Below are positions 11,979-24,000 of a DNA stretch of 64,000 nt, in pieces (the stretch's first letter is position 1; every line of letters begins with the position of its first letter). The translations under genes were made by a program, and so were the position numbers. The notes below the pieces were generated by a model. It saw only the letters and a list, made by a program, of their open reading frames with translations. It searched no databases and was not told where the DNA came from. The DNA comes from Owenia fusiformis (lineage: Eukaryota; Annelida; Polychaeta; Sabellida; Oweniidae). The stretch lies in assembly GCA_903813345.2 (NCBI GenBank), contig CAIIXF020000003.1, forward strand, positions 19,174,931-19,238,930, given 5' to 3'.

Positions 11979-12944
11979 TATATATTAGAGATTTTTCAAT
12001 TGATATCAATGTAAAATTCATGAATTAGACCATAGGTGAATTCAACATGAGAGTACATTAAGGCCGATCCAGAAGTTCTGATAAAAATGCTCTAACTTAA
12101 AAAGTTTATCATCTGTTTTCCACAATATTTTCAGAGTACATGTAACTGGGTCATTTATTCCCTCATAGGATGTAAAACATTTAGATGCTGGTAATGAATA
12201 TTTCTGAAGTTATGGTTGCTATGGTAACCTCAATAAACCTATATACAGCACCTTTTGAAATTCTATTCTTTTGCAAACAGAAATAAATTATTATTTTGAT
12301 TCATGGGCTAGTTAACTTTAACAGTAAATGTAAAATATGAATAAGTGTGGCATGAGTAAAGAGGCTTAGAAGAACAGTGCGTTCATAAAGATTAGTTATA
12401 CACTTATTTCATATCACAATGTTGTAAGATGGTTTGACTATTTGTTAGGCCTGTATTGCATGCCACCAAATGTTCTCATGATTTATCCTCTATCTGGTGC
12501 TAAATTATCATTTTATCTAATTTTTTTATTGATTATGTCCAGAATTGGTCAAAATGTGAATATGATTTTCCAAATCTCATCCAAGGGCAAGAGCGGTACC
12601 AGGTATTACCCAGAATTCATTAATGAGCCTACAGTATGTTCATGTAAAGATGAGCCTCTAGGTTGTAGTTTTACAAATGGTTCAACAAATGCTAATGTAA
12701 CAGAGTTAAACGTAATGCAACTGGGTGTGCCATTATTGCAATGTAGCAGTATGTTATATCTTATAGTCTATCTAAGATAAAGTTATTATCTTTCTTTATT
12801 ATATACAGATATCAATGTAAACCACCCTTCTGTTATTTTCCCATTATTGAAATATAATGTTTGCTCGCTGAACAAAGAGCATGCACAGACGTTTGACTAT
12901 AAATAAAAGTAAAAGTTTTTGCAATTCAAAGCTTCTATATTTTG

Positions 12945-13065
12945 AGGTTTTTACATTTTAAGGTTTTCACATTTTGACATTTTCACATTTTAAGGTTTTC
13001 ACATTTTGAGATTTTCATATTTGAAGGTTTTCACATTTTGAGATTTTTACATTTTAATGTTTTCA
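12945..13065. repeat. Short tandem repeat, about 17 bp unit
   Basis: About seven imperfect copies of a unit like ttttcacattttgaggt in the SUMF1-KDM8 intergenic region. No coding potential. Confidence 0.7.
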
Positions 13066-13387
13066 GTTTCACAATTTAGACTGTAAACATTGAAGTGTCA
13101 GTTTCCTGATATTGGTATTAATGGAAAAAAGAATGCCTAACAGAGAAGTGTTGAGTGTTCATTTAAAAGAAGTGTTCATTTAAAGAAGTTTTCCTACTTT
13201 CCACTTTACAATACAATTCTACAAAATATATATTTTTGAACTCCATTTGTTATGGATGAAAGTTTTGGTTCAGCTGAAGTTGCTCATTTATAACTAGTTG
13301 TGTATGCTGTGTAACTAAAATTGCTATTAATAATGCAGATAATGCAATTTAGCTTTTGTATTTGTTATTTTAACTAGTTTTCATGTA

Positions 13388-13565
13388 TAGTAGAGCCTGT
13401 GTAAGTGGAACACCCTCGGGACCACTAAAAAGTGTTCCACTTAAGAGGTGTTCCACTTAAAGTGGTTCATTAACATGGAGAATATGGGTCATGGGACTTT
13501 AAAAACATGGTTCCACTTGTGAGGTGTTCCATTTACAGACGTGTTCTTCTTCACAGGTTCTACTG
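13388..13565. mobile_element. Inverted-repeat MITE
   Basis: Termini tagtagagcctgtg and cacaggttctact are inverted copies. The interior repeats gtgttccactta several times in both orientations. About 178 bp, no coding content. Confidence 0.6.
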
Positions 13566-14692
13566 TTCTATTTTGTAAATATAACTGCTGTTTAGATTTA
13601 CTGCATTGAGATCATTTTATTCAAGTACTTAGTACTTGGTACCAACTGCTACATACATTTTTGTACACAATGTGGTAATAAAGACATAGGGGATATCCGA
13701 TTATGTATTATTAATGGCCATGATATTTACATGAGGGAGCGTAACCATGGATATTAACTATGGAATAAATAAATTACGTCAACATAAAACATCACTCATA
13801 ATATAACATATAGACAACCTACAATGTTACATGTATGCACATAGTGGGAAAATCCAATACCTAGTAGGTTCCACGGAAAGAATTAGTTAAGAGGCTATTT
13901 CAACATTCCATTTCATTATCTAATTACATATAATTACATTTCAGTGTCCTAATGAAGATAAAATGCATTGTTATATTAATTTATTTGATATCCTTTATGA
14001 TTTGATTTATAAGAAACAATTAAGCCAAGATATTAAATTGTTTGTTTCAATTACGATTTTCAATTCTCTTCATTGTTTATGCCTACTAATTAAAATTATA
14101 GATTTAACTACACAATATAGGTGATGGAAATTGAAAATAAAAATTAGTATGAAATATGAATTGTGTTTATTTCTCATTTCAGATATTGTACAGGTCCGTA
14201 CTCCGTAGGCAGCTTTTGCCAAGGGGGGCTTACTTTTTAAAAACATTCCAGGGGAGGGGGGTTAAAAAGTTCTCAGATTGGTGAAAACAGCATGATTTTG
14301 AAAGAATTTCTGCCTCTCTGGCTACAGGCTTGCTGTAGTAAAGACACATTAATTTCAATTGATATAAACTCGTTTTCTGAAAATATAAAAGCTTTAAAAC
14401 TATTGCTCTCCTTGAAAGCAGCTTGATAAGGTTCACATGTTTTAATTTTCAAAAAGGCAATTTATTTGTTTACTTATTCGTTTTAGCAATTTTTTAATTT
14501 TTATTATTTCACCACCTAAAGTGGTGATATATCGTTATAGTCTCCAACTTTTTGTGGATAGTGTTTGGTAGTTGGTGCTCGGCAATCGGTGCCTGTAAGA
14601 AATGGCAGGTATTGACATTTTGCATGGTAATTTAAAATCAAATACTGCTGACCCTTAAATCATAATTCAGTTTGTGAATACTATCTGCATTA

Positions 14693-15497
14693 CCCTCCTA
14701 TCACACCAAACTAGTTCTTACCCGTTCTTGCCAGTCCTACGAAAACGTCGTAAAACGGGCTCAATCTGGCTGTGGTCGGGAAATATGTCTGAAAGAATTA
14801 GCTTCTTCGTTCTTAAACAGTCTTCAATACGTCCATCTCGTTCGCAGTTCGTTCAGGTCGCACCACGTCGGTGTGCAACGTCGTAGAACGCGTCCCTTAG
14901 TCTAGAAGGTCAACATGACCTGATTACAGAACGGTATGGTCGCCATCGAATTTTGAATCGATTAAAAATTCTAAAATCACATTCCCGTCTGAGAACGTTC
15001 ATAAAGTTCGTAAATAGACCTTAGAAAGTTGCAGCTACGTTCATTCCGTTGGCACACAGTTTAAAACCAGTTTTGAAGAACGCAGTGGCAACTTGTTTGG
15101 TGTGATAGCTATATTTTTGCTAACTCGTTCATAAGCAGTGTTAAATACGTTCTTAATCAGTTTAAACCCGTTTGCAATTAGTTCTACCTCGTTCTCAACA
15201 CGTCCTCAGACAGTTCAACTCGTTGTTAAAACGTCCCTAGTAGGATTGAAGTATGACGGTTCCGCTCGTAGTACGTCCAGCTCGTCGTTAGTACGTTGTC
15301 ACTCGTTCTAATTGTAGAACGTGACGACCACGAGAATTTTGAGCATTGTTAAGTTCTAGAGGACCTACCCGTTCGAGTACGTTCGATGAAGTTTGTAAAT
15401 AGATCCCAAACGGTTCTTAGTAGGTCCAGTCCGTTCGTACACAGTTGAAACCCATTTTTGAGAACGTAGTGAGAACTAGTTTGGTGTGATAGTAGGG
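14693..15497. mobile_element. PIF/Harbinger-like non-autonomous element with TTA target duplication
   Basis: Inverted termini of about 29 bp begin CCCTCCTATCACACCAAAC on the left and CCCTACTATCACACCAAAC on the right (reverse complement), with only two mismatches over that length. Each end is flanked by TTA (14690-14692 and 15498-15500), the duplication expected for PIF/Harbinger. The interior is rich in cgttcg/acgttc subterminal motifs and carries an extra internal copy of the terminus near 15090-15110. No transposase. It ends only 81 bases before the KDM8 ATG. Confidence 0.75.
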
Positions 15498-15578
15498 TTA
15501 GTTAATCTCTGTCTCTGACCTTTTACTTATGTGTACTAAGCACCGCTATTTTATTCCAGGTTTTAAAGAACACATATT

Positions 15579-17375
15579 ATGGATGGAAACAAAGAAGATA
15601 AAGACCTGCAAGGAATTTCAAATGACAAATTTCAAGAAATTCAAACTGACAAAATGCAGGAAATCCCAATTGACAAAGTGCAGGATATCCCAGTTCACAA
15701 AGTGCAAGAAATCCCAATTCACAAAGTGCAGGAAATCCCAATTCACAAACTGCAGGGAATCCAAGTTGACAAATTGCAGGGAATCCCAGTTGACAAAGTG
15801 CAGGGAATCGCATTTGACAAAGTGCAGGAAATTCCAGTTGACAAAGTACAAGGACTACCAATTGAGCTTCAGAAAATTATACCATCCAGGCCAAGCCTGC
15901 AACTTGACTGTATAGAAGAGGCAACAGTAGGCAAAGCATTCTATACATTATTCAACAGAGTTATCGCGAAATTATTTCAGGGAGACTTTAAAAGATGTCA
16001 CTCGTTGTCTTCTGCCTTGCTTGACTATACATGGGAGAAGCTGAATACAGGCCACTGGAAAGATGTCAACATACAATGGAGATATGCCTATACCTATGGC
16101 TCACTGTTTAAAACTATTTGTGAAGTTGCTATGGTAACCAATGAAGTAACCATTACAACACATGATATTGATGAACCAACCAATGAGGTTGACATGACAA
16201 CAAAGGGTGATATCAGCATTGATTCAATGCCAACAAGCAAAAGTGAAAACAATGATAAACACAATGATACAACAGAACAAAGTCTTCAAGAAACTGTTAT
16301 ACCCAAATATGATGAGTCTCATATTGAAAACAAGCTGACTGGCCTACAAAGTGCAATTAAAACATGCGACATGGGGCTCCTAATGGGTGCACCAGTGCTT
16401 GACAATATACTCTCAAAGATTGTTACCTGCCTTCAAATGTTGCATAGCAACTGGTCAAACCATGACAACCGTGACCATAAAGTATCTCATACAACACATA
16501 AAGCTGATCATGATCAGTCTACTGATGTTAATAATGAACTAAATGAACCAAAACTGAAGAAGCCTAAAATGGGCATCCATGTTATGATTGATCCAGTCAA
16601 AGCAATACCAAGACTAGAATGTCCATCTCTTGAGACATTCCGAAACCTCTACATGGATAAAGAGGCACCTGTCATATTGGAAAGGACCGTTACTCATTGG
16701 CCTGCATTATCAAACAGGCAATGGAGTGTTAACTATATTAAGAAAATCGCTGGCTGTAGAACAGTCCCTATTGAACTTGGTTCTAAATATACTGCAGATG
16801 AATGGTCTCAATCTTTGATGACAATTGCGGATTTTATTGACAAATACATTGATATTAAATATGATTATGATGACACCCAAACCTTGAAGAATTTAGATGG
16901 AGGCTCTGGATCTAGCAACACAAATAATACGCCCCCTATTGGATATTTAGCTCAACATCAACTGTTTGACCAAGTTCCTGAGCTCCGCGATGACATCTAT
17001 ATTCCAGATTACTGTTGCCTTGGTAACAATGATGACATTGATATAAATGCTTGGTTTGGACCAAGAGGGACCATATCACCTTTACATCAGGACCCAAAAC
17101 ACAACTTTCTCACTCAGGTAGTTGGAGAAAAGTACATCCGGTTATACTCAGTTGAGAACACCCCTTATCTCTACCCTCATGATGATAAAATACTTTTCAA
17201 TACTAGCCAAGTTGACATTGAAAATCCAGATCTTGAGAAGTTCCCTCTATTTGAAAAGGCTGTATTTACAGAGTGTGTACTTAGGCCGGGAGATATGCTC
17301 TACATCCCACCTAAATGTTGGCATTTTGTAAGGTCTTTGTCAACCAGTTTCTCGGTCAGCTTCTGGTGGAACTGA
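15579..17375 (+). CDS. KDM8: KDM8/JMJD5 JmjC-domain oxygenase, coding region uninterrupted
   Basis: 2-oxoglutarate/Fe(II) oxygenase of the JmjC family. Human KDM8 has been described as a histone demethylase, arginine hydroxylase and protease; which applies here is unknown. 598 residues, longer than human because of the N-terminus. Residues 8-95 are about eleven copies of an octapeptide near DKVQEIPV. A helical N-terminal domain follows (about 100-320) with an acidic low-complexity insert near 195-245. The JmjC domain is at the C-terminus: iron ligands His503 and Asp505 in SPLHQDP and His582 in CWHFVRS, with the human 79-residue spacing. It ends in SFSVSFWWN, as in the family. The start ATG follows an acceptor (ttattccag, ending 15559), so a 5'UTR intron is likely. 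Convergent with the downstream adenylyl cyclase. Confidence 0.95.
   Translation: MDGNKEDKDLQGISNDKFQEIQTDKMQEIPIDKVQDIPVHKVQEIPIHKVQEIPIHKLQGIQVDKLQGIPVDKVQGIAFDKVQEIPVDKVQGLPIELQKIIPSRPSLQLDCIEEATVGKAFYTLFNRVIAKLFQGDFKRCHSLSSALLDYTWEKLNTGHWKDVNIQWRYAYTYGSLFKTICEVAMVTNEVTITTHDIDEPTNEVDMTTKGDISIDSMPTSKSENNDKHNDTTEQSLQETVIPKYDESHIENKLTGLQSAIKTCDMGLLMGAPVLDNILSKIVTCLQMLHSNWSNHDNRDHKVSHTTHKADHDQSTDVNNELNEPKLKKPKMGIHVMIDPVKAIPRLECPSLETFRNLYMDKEAPVILERTVTHWPALSNRQWSVNYIKKIAGCRTVPIELGSKYTADEWSQSLMTIADFIDKYIDIKYDYDDTQTLKNLDGGSGSSNTNNTPPIGYLAQHQLFDQVPELRDDIYIPDYCCLGNNDDIDINAWFGPRGTISPLHQDPKHNFLTQVVGEKYIRLYSVENTPYLYPHDDKILFNTSQVDIENPDLEKFPLFEKAVFTECVLRPGDMLYIPPKCWHFVRSLSTSFSVSFWWN
15600..15866 (+). repeat. 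24-bp in-frame tandem repeat encoding the KDM8 octapeptide
   Basis: About eleven imperfect copies of a 24-bp unit near gacaaagtgcaggaaatccc plus four bases, all in frame, starting about 40 bases after the presumed acceptor. Because the unit is a multiple of three, other frames on both strands are also open across it; those are shadows. The repeat encodes alternating basic/acidic (DK/HK) and hydrophobic (VQEIP) residues. Confidence 0.9.
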
Positions 17376-18309
17376 CTTATTCATGGAAAATTATGATCTT
17401 TATTTCAACAGAAATGCAATAATTGTGATAAATGTATCATATAAAATGTCACGATCTGCCATTTGTTACAGATACAAATGCCAAACACTAAATACCGAAC
17501 ACCAACCACAAAAAGTTGGAGATTATAACAGTATGTCACAACCACAAGTGGTGACATAAAAATGGACCCAAGTAAAGTATTTTGATCGATCCTAATGTCA
17601 CTTTTTGTTAATAATACCATGAATTTGAAATTAGTAACTAAAAACAATATGAATCAATTTTATTTTCATCATTTATTTACATACATTTGTATTTTACATG
17701 CAGTCGATCTTACAAAATTACACTCACAGAAATCAAAAATAACTTTGCCCAAAACTGCTCTTTTATAATCTTATAAAAAGTTGTTCTGTGTGAAATGAGT
17801 ATGCAACCACCTTGAAATATATAAAAACATTCAAGCTTTAAAACCTAAAAAATATGGTGTTTTCAACAAATATTCATACTGTAAAGTATTTTATTTCACC
17901 TAAATACAAATGGACTTATAGTTAAAAGTTTATCTTGTCCTGCTTTTCAGTAAAATTTTTGAACAATATTCAGTCATTCATACATGTAACTGTGTAATGT
18001 AAATATTTCATTATCCACCAAAATAGTAGATTTTATTACGTTAACAGTATATTTAGGTTTTGTTCTACTTGACAAACTCTTTGTTCTCTTTAGGCCCTTA
18101 CAAGTAAATTGTCTGTTTTTGAAAAAAATTGAGTAAAAATCTGGGATTTTATTTTATACTTTCGTTCCAAGAAAAACTGACAAAAGAAATAATTTCCACA
18201 GTTTGGATGATAATGCACTTATCCAGGTTGGCACCATATTTACACGCTCGGTCTTCATTGCATTATGTGACTGACAGGAGACGAGTGAACGAATATGGGT
18301 TAGTATTGT
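17376..18309. other. KDM8 3' flank
   Basis: No gene seen. It holds one copy of the GTCACCACC-type dispersed repeat (17432-17575) and otherwise AT-rich sequence without recognisable structure. I did not identify a confident polyadenylation signal for KDM8. Confidence 0.5.
17432..17575. repeat. Dispersed repeat, GTCACCACC/GGTGACAT family
   Basis: Shares ctgccatttgttacag, gccaaacac, caccaacca and gttggagattataaca with copies at 14515-14633 (inverted), 29475-29635 and 36752-36873. Bounded by short inverted gtcac/gtgac motifs, which suggests a small foldback MITE. Confidence 0.65.
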
Positions 18310-18501
18310 CAGGCCCGTAGCCAGGGGGGGTTCAATGGGTTCGAGCGAACCCCCCCCCTGGCCAAAAAATCTTTCAAATTTATGTAGTTTTTCACCATTC
18401 TGAGCATTTTGGCCATTTTTGGACCAAAATTGTCACAAGTGAACCCCCTGGAATTTTTCTAAAAGTGAATCCCCCCTTGGCAAATCCTGGCTACGGGCCT
18501 G
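18310..18501. mobile_element. GCCCGTAGCCAGG foldback MITE, copy 1
   Basis: Starts caggcccgtagccaggggg and ends cctggctacgggcctg, a clear inverted repeat. Inside, a second inverted pair with G-runs and C-runs (ggttcgagcgaacccccc) gives a double-hairpin form. Other copies are at 24036-24244, 32982-33187, 41521-41713 and 54811-54991; degenerate relatives are at 14192-14334 and 63143-63424. Confidence 0.8.
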
Positions 18502-18759
18502 ATTGTTTAACAAACATACAATTTGTATTAGCCTTGATCATACTGAATATATGTAAAATTAGAAAACATGATCATTTAATAAGAAATCATCATATTGAGC
18601 AAATTAATAAATAAATATATATATTTGCAAACTACAAAAATAATCTTTACAATCTATTAACATTAACATGCAACCCCCCCCCCTGATATGCTTTCATTAT
18701 TACGTTTAAAGCCATTATGTTTCAACCAGTCCTGCATAGAAGCCAGAAAAGTACATGTA

Positions 18760-19825
18760 CGAGGGTTGTCCCAGAAGTAATGCACTATATGCTCTAACTT
18801 TATCAATAATTGATATTTTTCCATGAAATTTTCACTAAGTGTTCCTTAGAGAGATTTTGATTATTCTACAAATTTTCATGTTGACTGATAAAACTATATT
18901 GATGTTATAATAAAATGAAGTTGGTGAGTTTGGGTAGGGCGGGGCAGGTTGTACAGTCACATCAAAAGGAATAATAAATCTAAAATAAGAAATAATTAAT
19001 CAACAGATACCATTTTGTGTAGCTTTAAGAAATATGCTCAAAAATACATTTTAAGATACTAAATTACTATGAGCACATCCTAGAATTGATGGATGTATAT
19101 CACACAGTGTCCTATTTCACATTTTCTCAAAATATTGCCCTTTGCCTGTTTTGTACTTTTGATGCCTGTAAGGTCAAACACATTTTGCAATTTTTTCCAC
19201 TGTGACTTAAGGAGTTTTTGACTCCCATCTTTGGAGTTGTCATCCAGGGTCCAGTCATCTCTTTTAAATCTCTTCTGCCACCTCATAATTGTAGTTCTAT
19301 CTAGTATATACTCCTTTCATACTTTCTTCATGGTAGCATAAGTTTTGCATAAGTAGCATAAGTTTTTGGAGTCCAAGTGAAGTATGAAATTAGGCCACCA
19401 AACGCAAGGCCTTCTGTTATCAGGTGAGAATTACATACAGCCATTTTTGCAATTACTTGACTGTATTTGAATTTGTGACTATTGAACTGTGCTACAGTGC
19501 TAAATATCATTATTTGTACTTGGTTAACATCATGCTGAATAAATTAAACAATTTCCAAAACATTTTGATCATTTAAAAGAAAGAAATATTAATAAAATAA
19601 CACTTTGAATCTTTTCATAATTAGAAAAACTGGTACCTGCCCCGCCCACCCCTACCCCCATGTTGCTATAGCAACCAGATTAAGACTTAATGTTAATGTT
19701 TGATGCTGAAACTTCAGGATATAATAGATAAAACTTCAATTATTATATACACAAAATTTCAGCTGAATTGAAGAATATTAAAGAAAGTTAAAGCATATAG
19801 TGCATTACTTCTGGGACAACCCTCG
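18760..19825. mobile_element. Mariner-like element, degenerate
   Basis: About 1.07 kb with inverted termini CGAGGGTTGTCCCAGAAGTA and its reverse complement at the right end, each next to TA. The inverted match continues inward through the tgcactatatgct segment. A minus-strand fragment at 19080-19286 (RWQKRFKRDDWTLDDNSKDG) resembles the helix-turn-helix part of a mariner-type transposase. No intact DDE region was found. Confidence 0.7.
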
Positions 19826-20593
19826 TATAAGCATTTTGCAAAGCTAACAGAGCTTTTTAAAAGTATTTGTACTGCTTCCCGGGGCCTATATTGGTCAGCA
19901 TGTGTAATTTCTTAAGAGTAACAGCCTCACTTACAAAATATCGAAATTGACCAACACTTCATCACTGGGCTCTTAAATAATTAACAAATATCAAGATATG
20001 AGATCCTCTCAATGTAGGAGGACCTTGGCCAAAAATATAACTACATTTACTAAATTTGAAATTATTCCAATATGAAACACTTTCTAAGTTACAATAATGG
20101 TAACTTTATATTTGGGACACCCTGTAACTCACCTACCAAAGTTCTCTCATGTGTCAGTGTCCTAACATTGAGTTGATGTGCTCTTTGACCAGCTGTTTTT
20201 TGACCCAACTTAAAGTTACCAGCTCCAAAGCCTCAGGGCCAGCACTCATAGATGACACACCCTGTTCAGCATATTTTTTACCCTATGTTTTGAAATATAT
20301 TTCTACATTATTCCATAGTTAGCATGATATTCATAGGATAACATGTGAAAATAAAAACGGTATTTTTGTAATCAGTGGTAAAATATGATATTTTTGACAA
20401 ATTTTCACTTAACCATAGCATACGGTTTTTTAGCCATGACATACAGCGCCGTATGCGATGGTTTATGGATTTTTGCTACTTCAGACTCAAAACGAGGCTA
20501 AGTGTCAACATCGCCGGATCGTTTGGAAAATTCGAATTAAATAACTAAATTTCCGACGATTCTGATGATGACTTTAACTATGGAATAAAAGAA

Positions 20594-20724
20594 CATCCTA
20601 TGATTTACTCGTGATATGATTTTAATCCACTCATGGCTATTGATATCTGCACTCTTTCGCTACGCTCGTGCAGATATCATATCCATTCGTGGATAAAAAT
20701 CATATCACTCATAAATCATAGGAT
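20594..20724. mobile_element. Hairpin MITE
   Basis: Almost fully palindromic. atcctatgattt on the left pairs with aaatcataggat on the right, and gatatctgcac pairs with gtgcagatatc in the centre. Inner segments gtgatatgattttaatcca and tggataaaaatcatatcac also pair. Confidence 0.75.
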
Positions 20725-20859
20725 ATCCTCTATTTATATAATGGCATTATACCATATTCAATGTTATATTACAGATATGTATATACATACATACATGTAC
20801 AATGTTCATACTAATCTAACAGAAGTATGTACACATTCCTCATTACAGTAGACTAGAAT

Positions 20860-21050
20860 GTGTGTGTATTTCATTGTCCTATACTGTGGACGACATTACA
20901 CAGACTATAATGTGTAGACTAATGTGTCAATATGTCAGTGTCCTATACAGTAGACTATAATGTATCAATATTTCAGTCAAATTCAGTGTCCTATACCCTA
21001 GACTTCAATTATTGATATTTCAGTTTCTTATACATGTCCCATAGAATAGA
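20860..21050. repeat. Degenerate tandem repeat abutting the cyclase stop codon
   Basis: Imperfect units containing cagtgtcctatac and gtagactataatgt, running up to the stop codon of the adenylyl cyclase (minus strand). Likely part of its 3'UTR. Confidence 0.6.
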
Positions 21051-24000
21051 CTATAAATTAATAAGATAAGTTTTCATTGGATGCTCCTTTCCTTTAATTT
21101 TAATCTCTCCCCTACATTCACACTGGTGTCCTGCACTCATGAGAATATCAGCTGTTTGCTCCGTGACTTGGATTCTACCTTCCTCTCCTGAACTGTCCAT
21201 TCTACTTGCAACGTTAACTGTGTCACCCCAAATATCATACTGAGGTTTAGTTGCCCCAATTACGCCTGCTATAACAGGACCATAGTTCATACCTGGAGGC
21301 ATAAATATAAATAATAAGACATTATGTACTGTACAGAAAGAGTTGATGTTAATCTTGCATCACACATGACCTTGATTTCATGTTTTGTAAATACATTGTT
21401 ACATGTATGTATCGTGGAATAGGGGTCTTTCATTCTCATACAGGGTGTTACAAAAAATTGTACTGAAAATGGAAAATTGTTGAAATTTGGTCATCTGATA
21501 GCCATCTTGATTACCATGAACATCTCAAAGATTCAACAGGTGACTAGTTTTGAGTTTTAATACCATCACCTATTTTTTCAAATTTCCAACATTGCATTCA
21601 GCTCTGCATTGATCATGATAGAGATCTTTTAGAGTCTGTCATCTAAACTGTCCACTTTCTCACTAAGTTATTTACAAATTTTTAACTGCTAATTGGATAA
21701 TGAATTCTCTTTATCTTGTTTTAACATAAAAAGTTAGGTTTTTTGGATGTAGGAAAAAAGTTAATCCTGTTTCATCTGGTACGATTTTTTGGGACACCTG
21801 GTATATCTGGTTTTACAGAGACCCTTCCCTCAACCAATAGAGCCTTCTTTGATGTTTAATTCACATAACTATTTTCATATGAACTTCATAAAGTTACCTA
21901 TTCTGAGCTGAAATGTGTTGAAGGAGTCTTTGTTGATCTGTTCTAAGCATTCAGACATTGCCTGGCACAGACTCACCATGACCATCACATAGTAGTCTAT
22001 ACGACTGTCTCCAGGGGAACTCTACAAGAATAGAAGACAAATATGGTCATTATTGGCCAAAGCAGTCTATACCACTGTCTCCGGGGGAACTCTACAAGAA
22101 TATAACAGAAACACGGACAACACTGAAGTCTATACGGCTGTCTCCAGGTAACTTTACAAGAATATAACAAAAATTGTGGTCATCATGTAGTCTATACGGC
22201 TGTCTCTAGGGGAACTCTACAAGAATAGAACGAGATCATGATCAACCTAGTTGTCTATATGACTGTCTCCAGGGGAACAAATATTTTTTTATGCTTCAGT
22301 ATTTCCTAAAAGTAGGTCTGTATCGATGTCTAATGATGCAAATGTGGGCCGTTAAGGTATCAAAACATTTTGGGTAGCCTATTGCTATGGTTCTGAAGGT
22401 GATAACTGGTCTCACAGATTGAAATTGATGATTTGCCAACTTGACCCTTGCAAAAAATGTCATTGAAAATATGTTCTTTTTATGATTTCGTATCTTTTTA
22501 TTGCAATATTTTGCAATGTGTGAAAAGAATTTAAGCTTAAGACTTGATGCATTGTGGCTGATTCATTCCACTCAGGCGTTATTTCCTAAACTTCACAATC
22601 ATTTGTCCACCCGCTATGGCTCAGTGGCAGAGTCAAGGTTACCACTATCGCTTGGCCCCGGGTTCAATTCCCGGTTCAGACAAGTTTGTTTGTGAGAACA
22701 CAGGGCTCCTCCAAGGAGGGGTTTCTGGCTCTGTCTTCGAGTGTAAAATACGTAAAATATGGAATATACATGTATACCAATGAGGTATTGCTCGCCAAAT
22801 AATATGGCGGTAACCAAGATATAATAATAATAATTTGAGGAATGATTCTGTCCACATTGCTCTGAGTCCAGGGCTTAAATCCTTAAATAATGTACTTACT
22901 GAGCTATCCTCCCTGCCAGGCAAAAGGCCAGTGGCACACATATAAGTGCTGCCAATTGTCTTAATTTTCTCCACAGTACTGAACTTAGGCTTAGATAGTA
23001 GCTGGTCAAAGTCTGCTATGATCTCATTGAGGAGCCGTAGGCATCCTAACCCCTGTCTGTTGAAGGTGTTTTGATGCCAGTAGTCTTGCCAGTGTGGAAT
23101 AGAGGCAAACATGACACATACGCTACTGTAAGATTCGTGGTAGAGCTCCTGTAATTTATAACATACATGTACATATATACATGTATGAGACATATATGTT
23201 TTGATGCCAGTAGTCTCGCCAGTGTGGAATAGAGGCAAACATGACACATACGCTACTGTAAGATTTGTGGTAGAGCTCCTGTAATTATAAGTAACAGCAT
23301 GTAAATATTTGTTTGAAGGACATACTTTCTGTAGATCAAAGAATACATCTTACCTGTATGTGCAAGATACGTAAATATGATGGGAAATTTGCCTTTCATT
23401 TATTTTGAACTATCCATTTCTACTGCATTTGTACCTCTATAACTGAAGTTATAACACCTCCTTAGAAGTGCATATCATGGGTGTTCGTATACATGTACAT
23501 ATAAGTTATATTACTACAGGGTGTACTACTGTAATTTTGGCCAAACACTAAATTTTGAAATACCTGTAACTTTTTCCCATTTGAGAGTTGAACCATGATA
23601 CTTGGCAATTCAATGTAACTTTGGGTATGCTTTAAAATGTTATATGACACATACTATGGAGATATTGGTATATGTCTGCCTAGGGGAGAGGGGGTCCCAT
23701 ACTTTTGGGACACCCTATACAAGATATGGATCTGTTAGTCAATTTGCAAATACTCAGTAAATCTGAAAGGACAGCAGATTTGTGGATCCATAACTTTACA
23801 ACGTTTGGAGAAACTGACCCCTGAATATCTTTTACTGTACTTACCCCACACCTTCTCTTCACCATAAAATGCTGCGCAACATGAGCAGGGAGAATGTTCT
23901 CCAGCAGGACCTTGTTAAGAGAGCCCATAGTTTCCACCTCTTCTTGTTCCACCTTGAACCTGCTTTTCCAGAGGAAGTCAAGCCTTGAAGTGTACTCAGT
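21051..24000 (-). CDS. Adenylyl cyclase exons 15-18: C2 catalytic domain
   Basis: Exons 24000-23845, 23148-22900, 22021-21898 and 21292-21051. Encodes [104 protein letters not shown] and [20 protein letters not shown]. Adenine- and transition-state-binding residues are present. The usual ADCY2 tail past KTY is short here. Confidence 0.9.

Larger units (their letters stand above)
11622..14690. other. SUMF1-KDM8 intergenic region, left part
   Basis: No gene recognised. It holds the SUMF1 3' end, a Tigger-like MITE (11812-11978), a short A/T-rich tandem repeat (12945-13065), a second inverted-repeat element (13388-13565), a degenerate G-rich hairpin fragment (14192-14334) and one copy of the GTCACCACC-type dispersed repeat (14515-14633). 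A 112-codon frame at 12442-12780 has no family resemblance and no repeat-free support, so I do not call it. Confidence 0.6.

Noticed and set aside
12442-12780. 112-codon frame downstream of SUMF1
   Set aside because: No family resemblance, no splice or polyadenylation context, composition like surrounding non-coding DNA.
15529-15915. Alternative plus-strand and two minus-strand frames across the KDM8 repeat
   Set aside because: The 24-bp repeat keeps all frames open; only the frame running into the JmjC domain has family support.
22606-22682. Functional tRNA gene
   Set aside because: A and B boxes are present, but the anticodon arm and acceptor stem do not form; the downstream body and ATA tail indicate a SINE.
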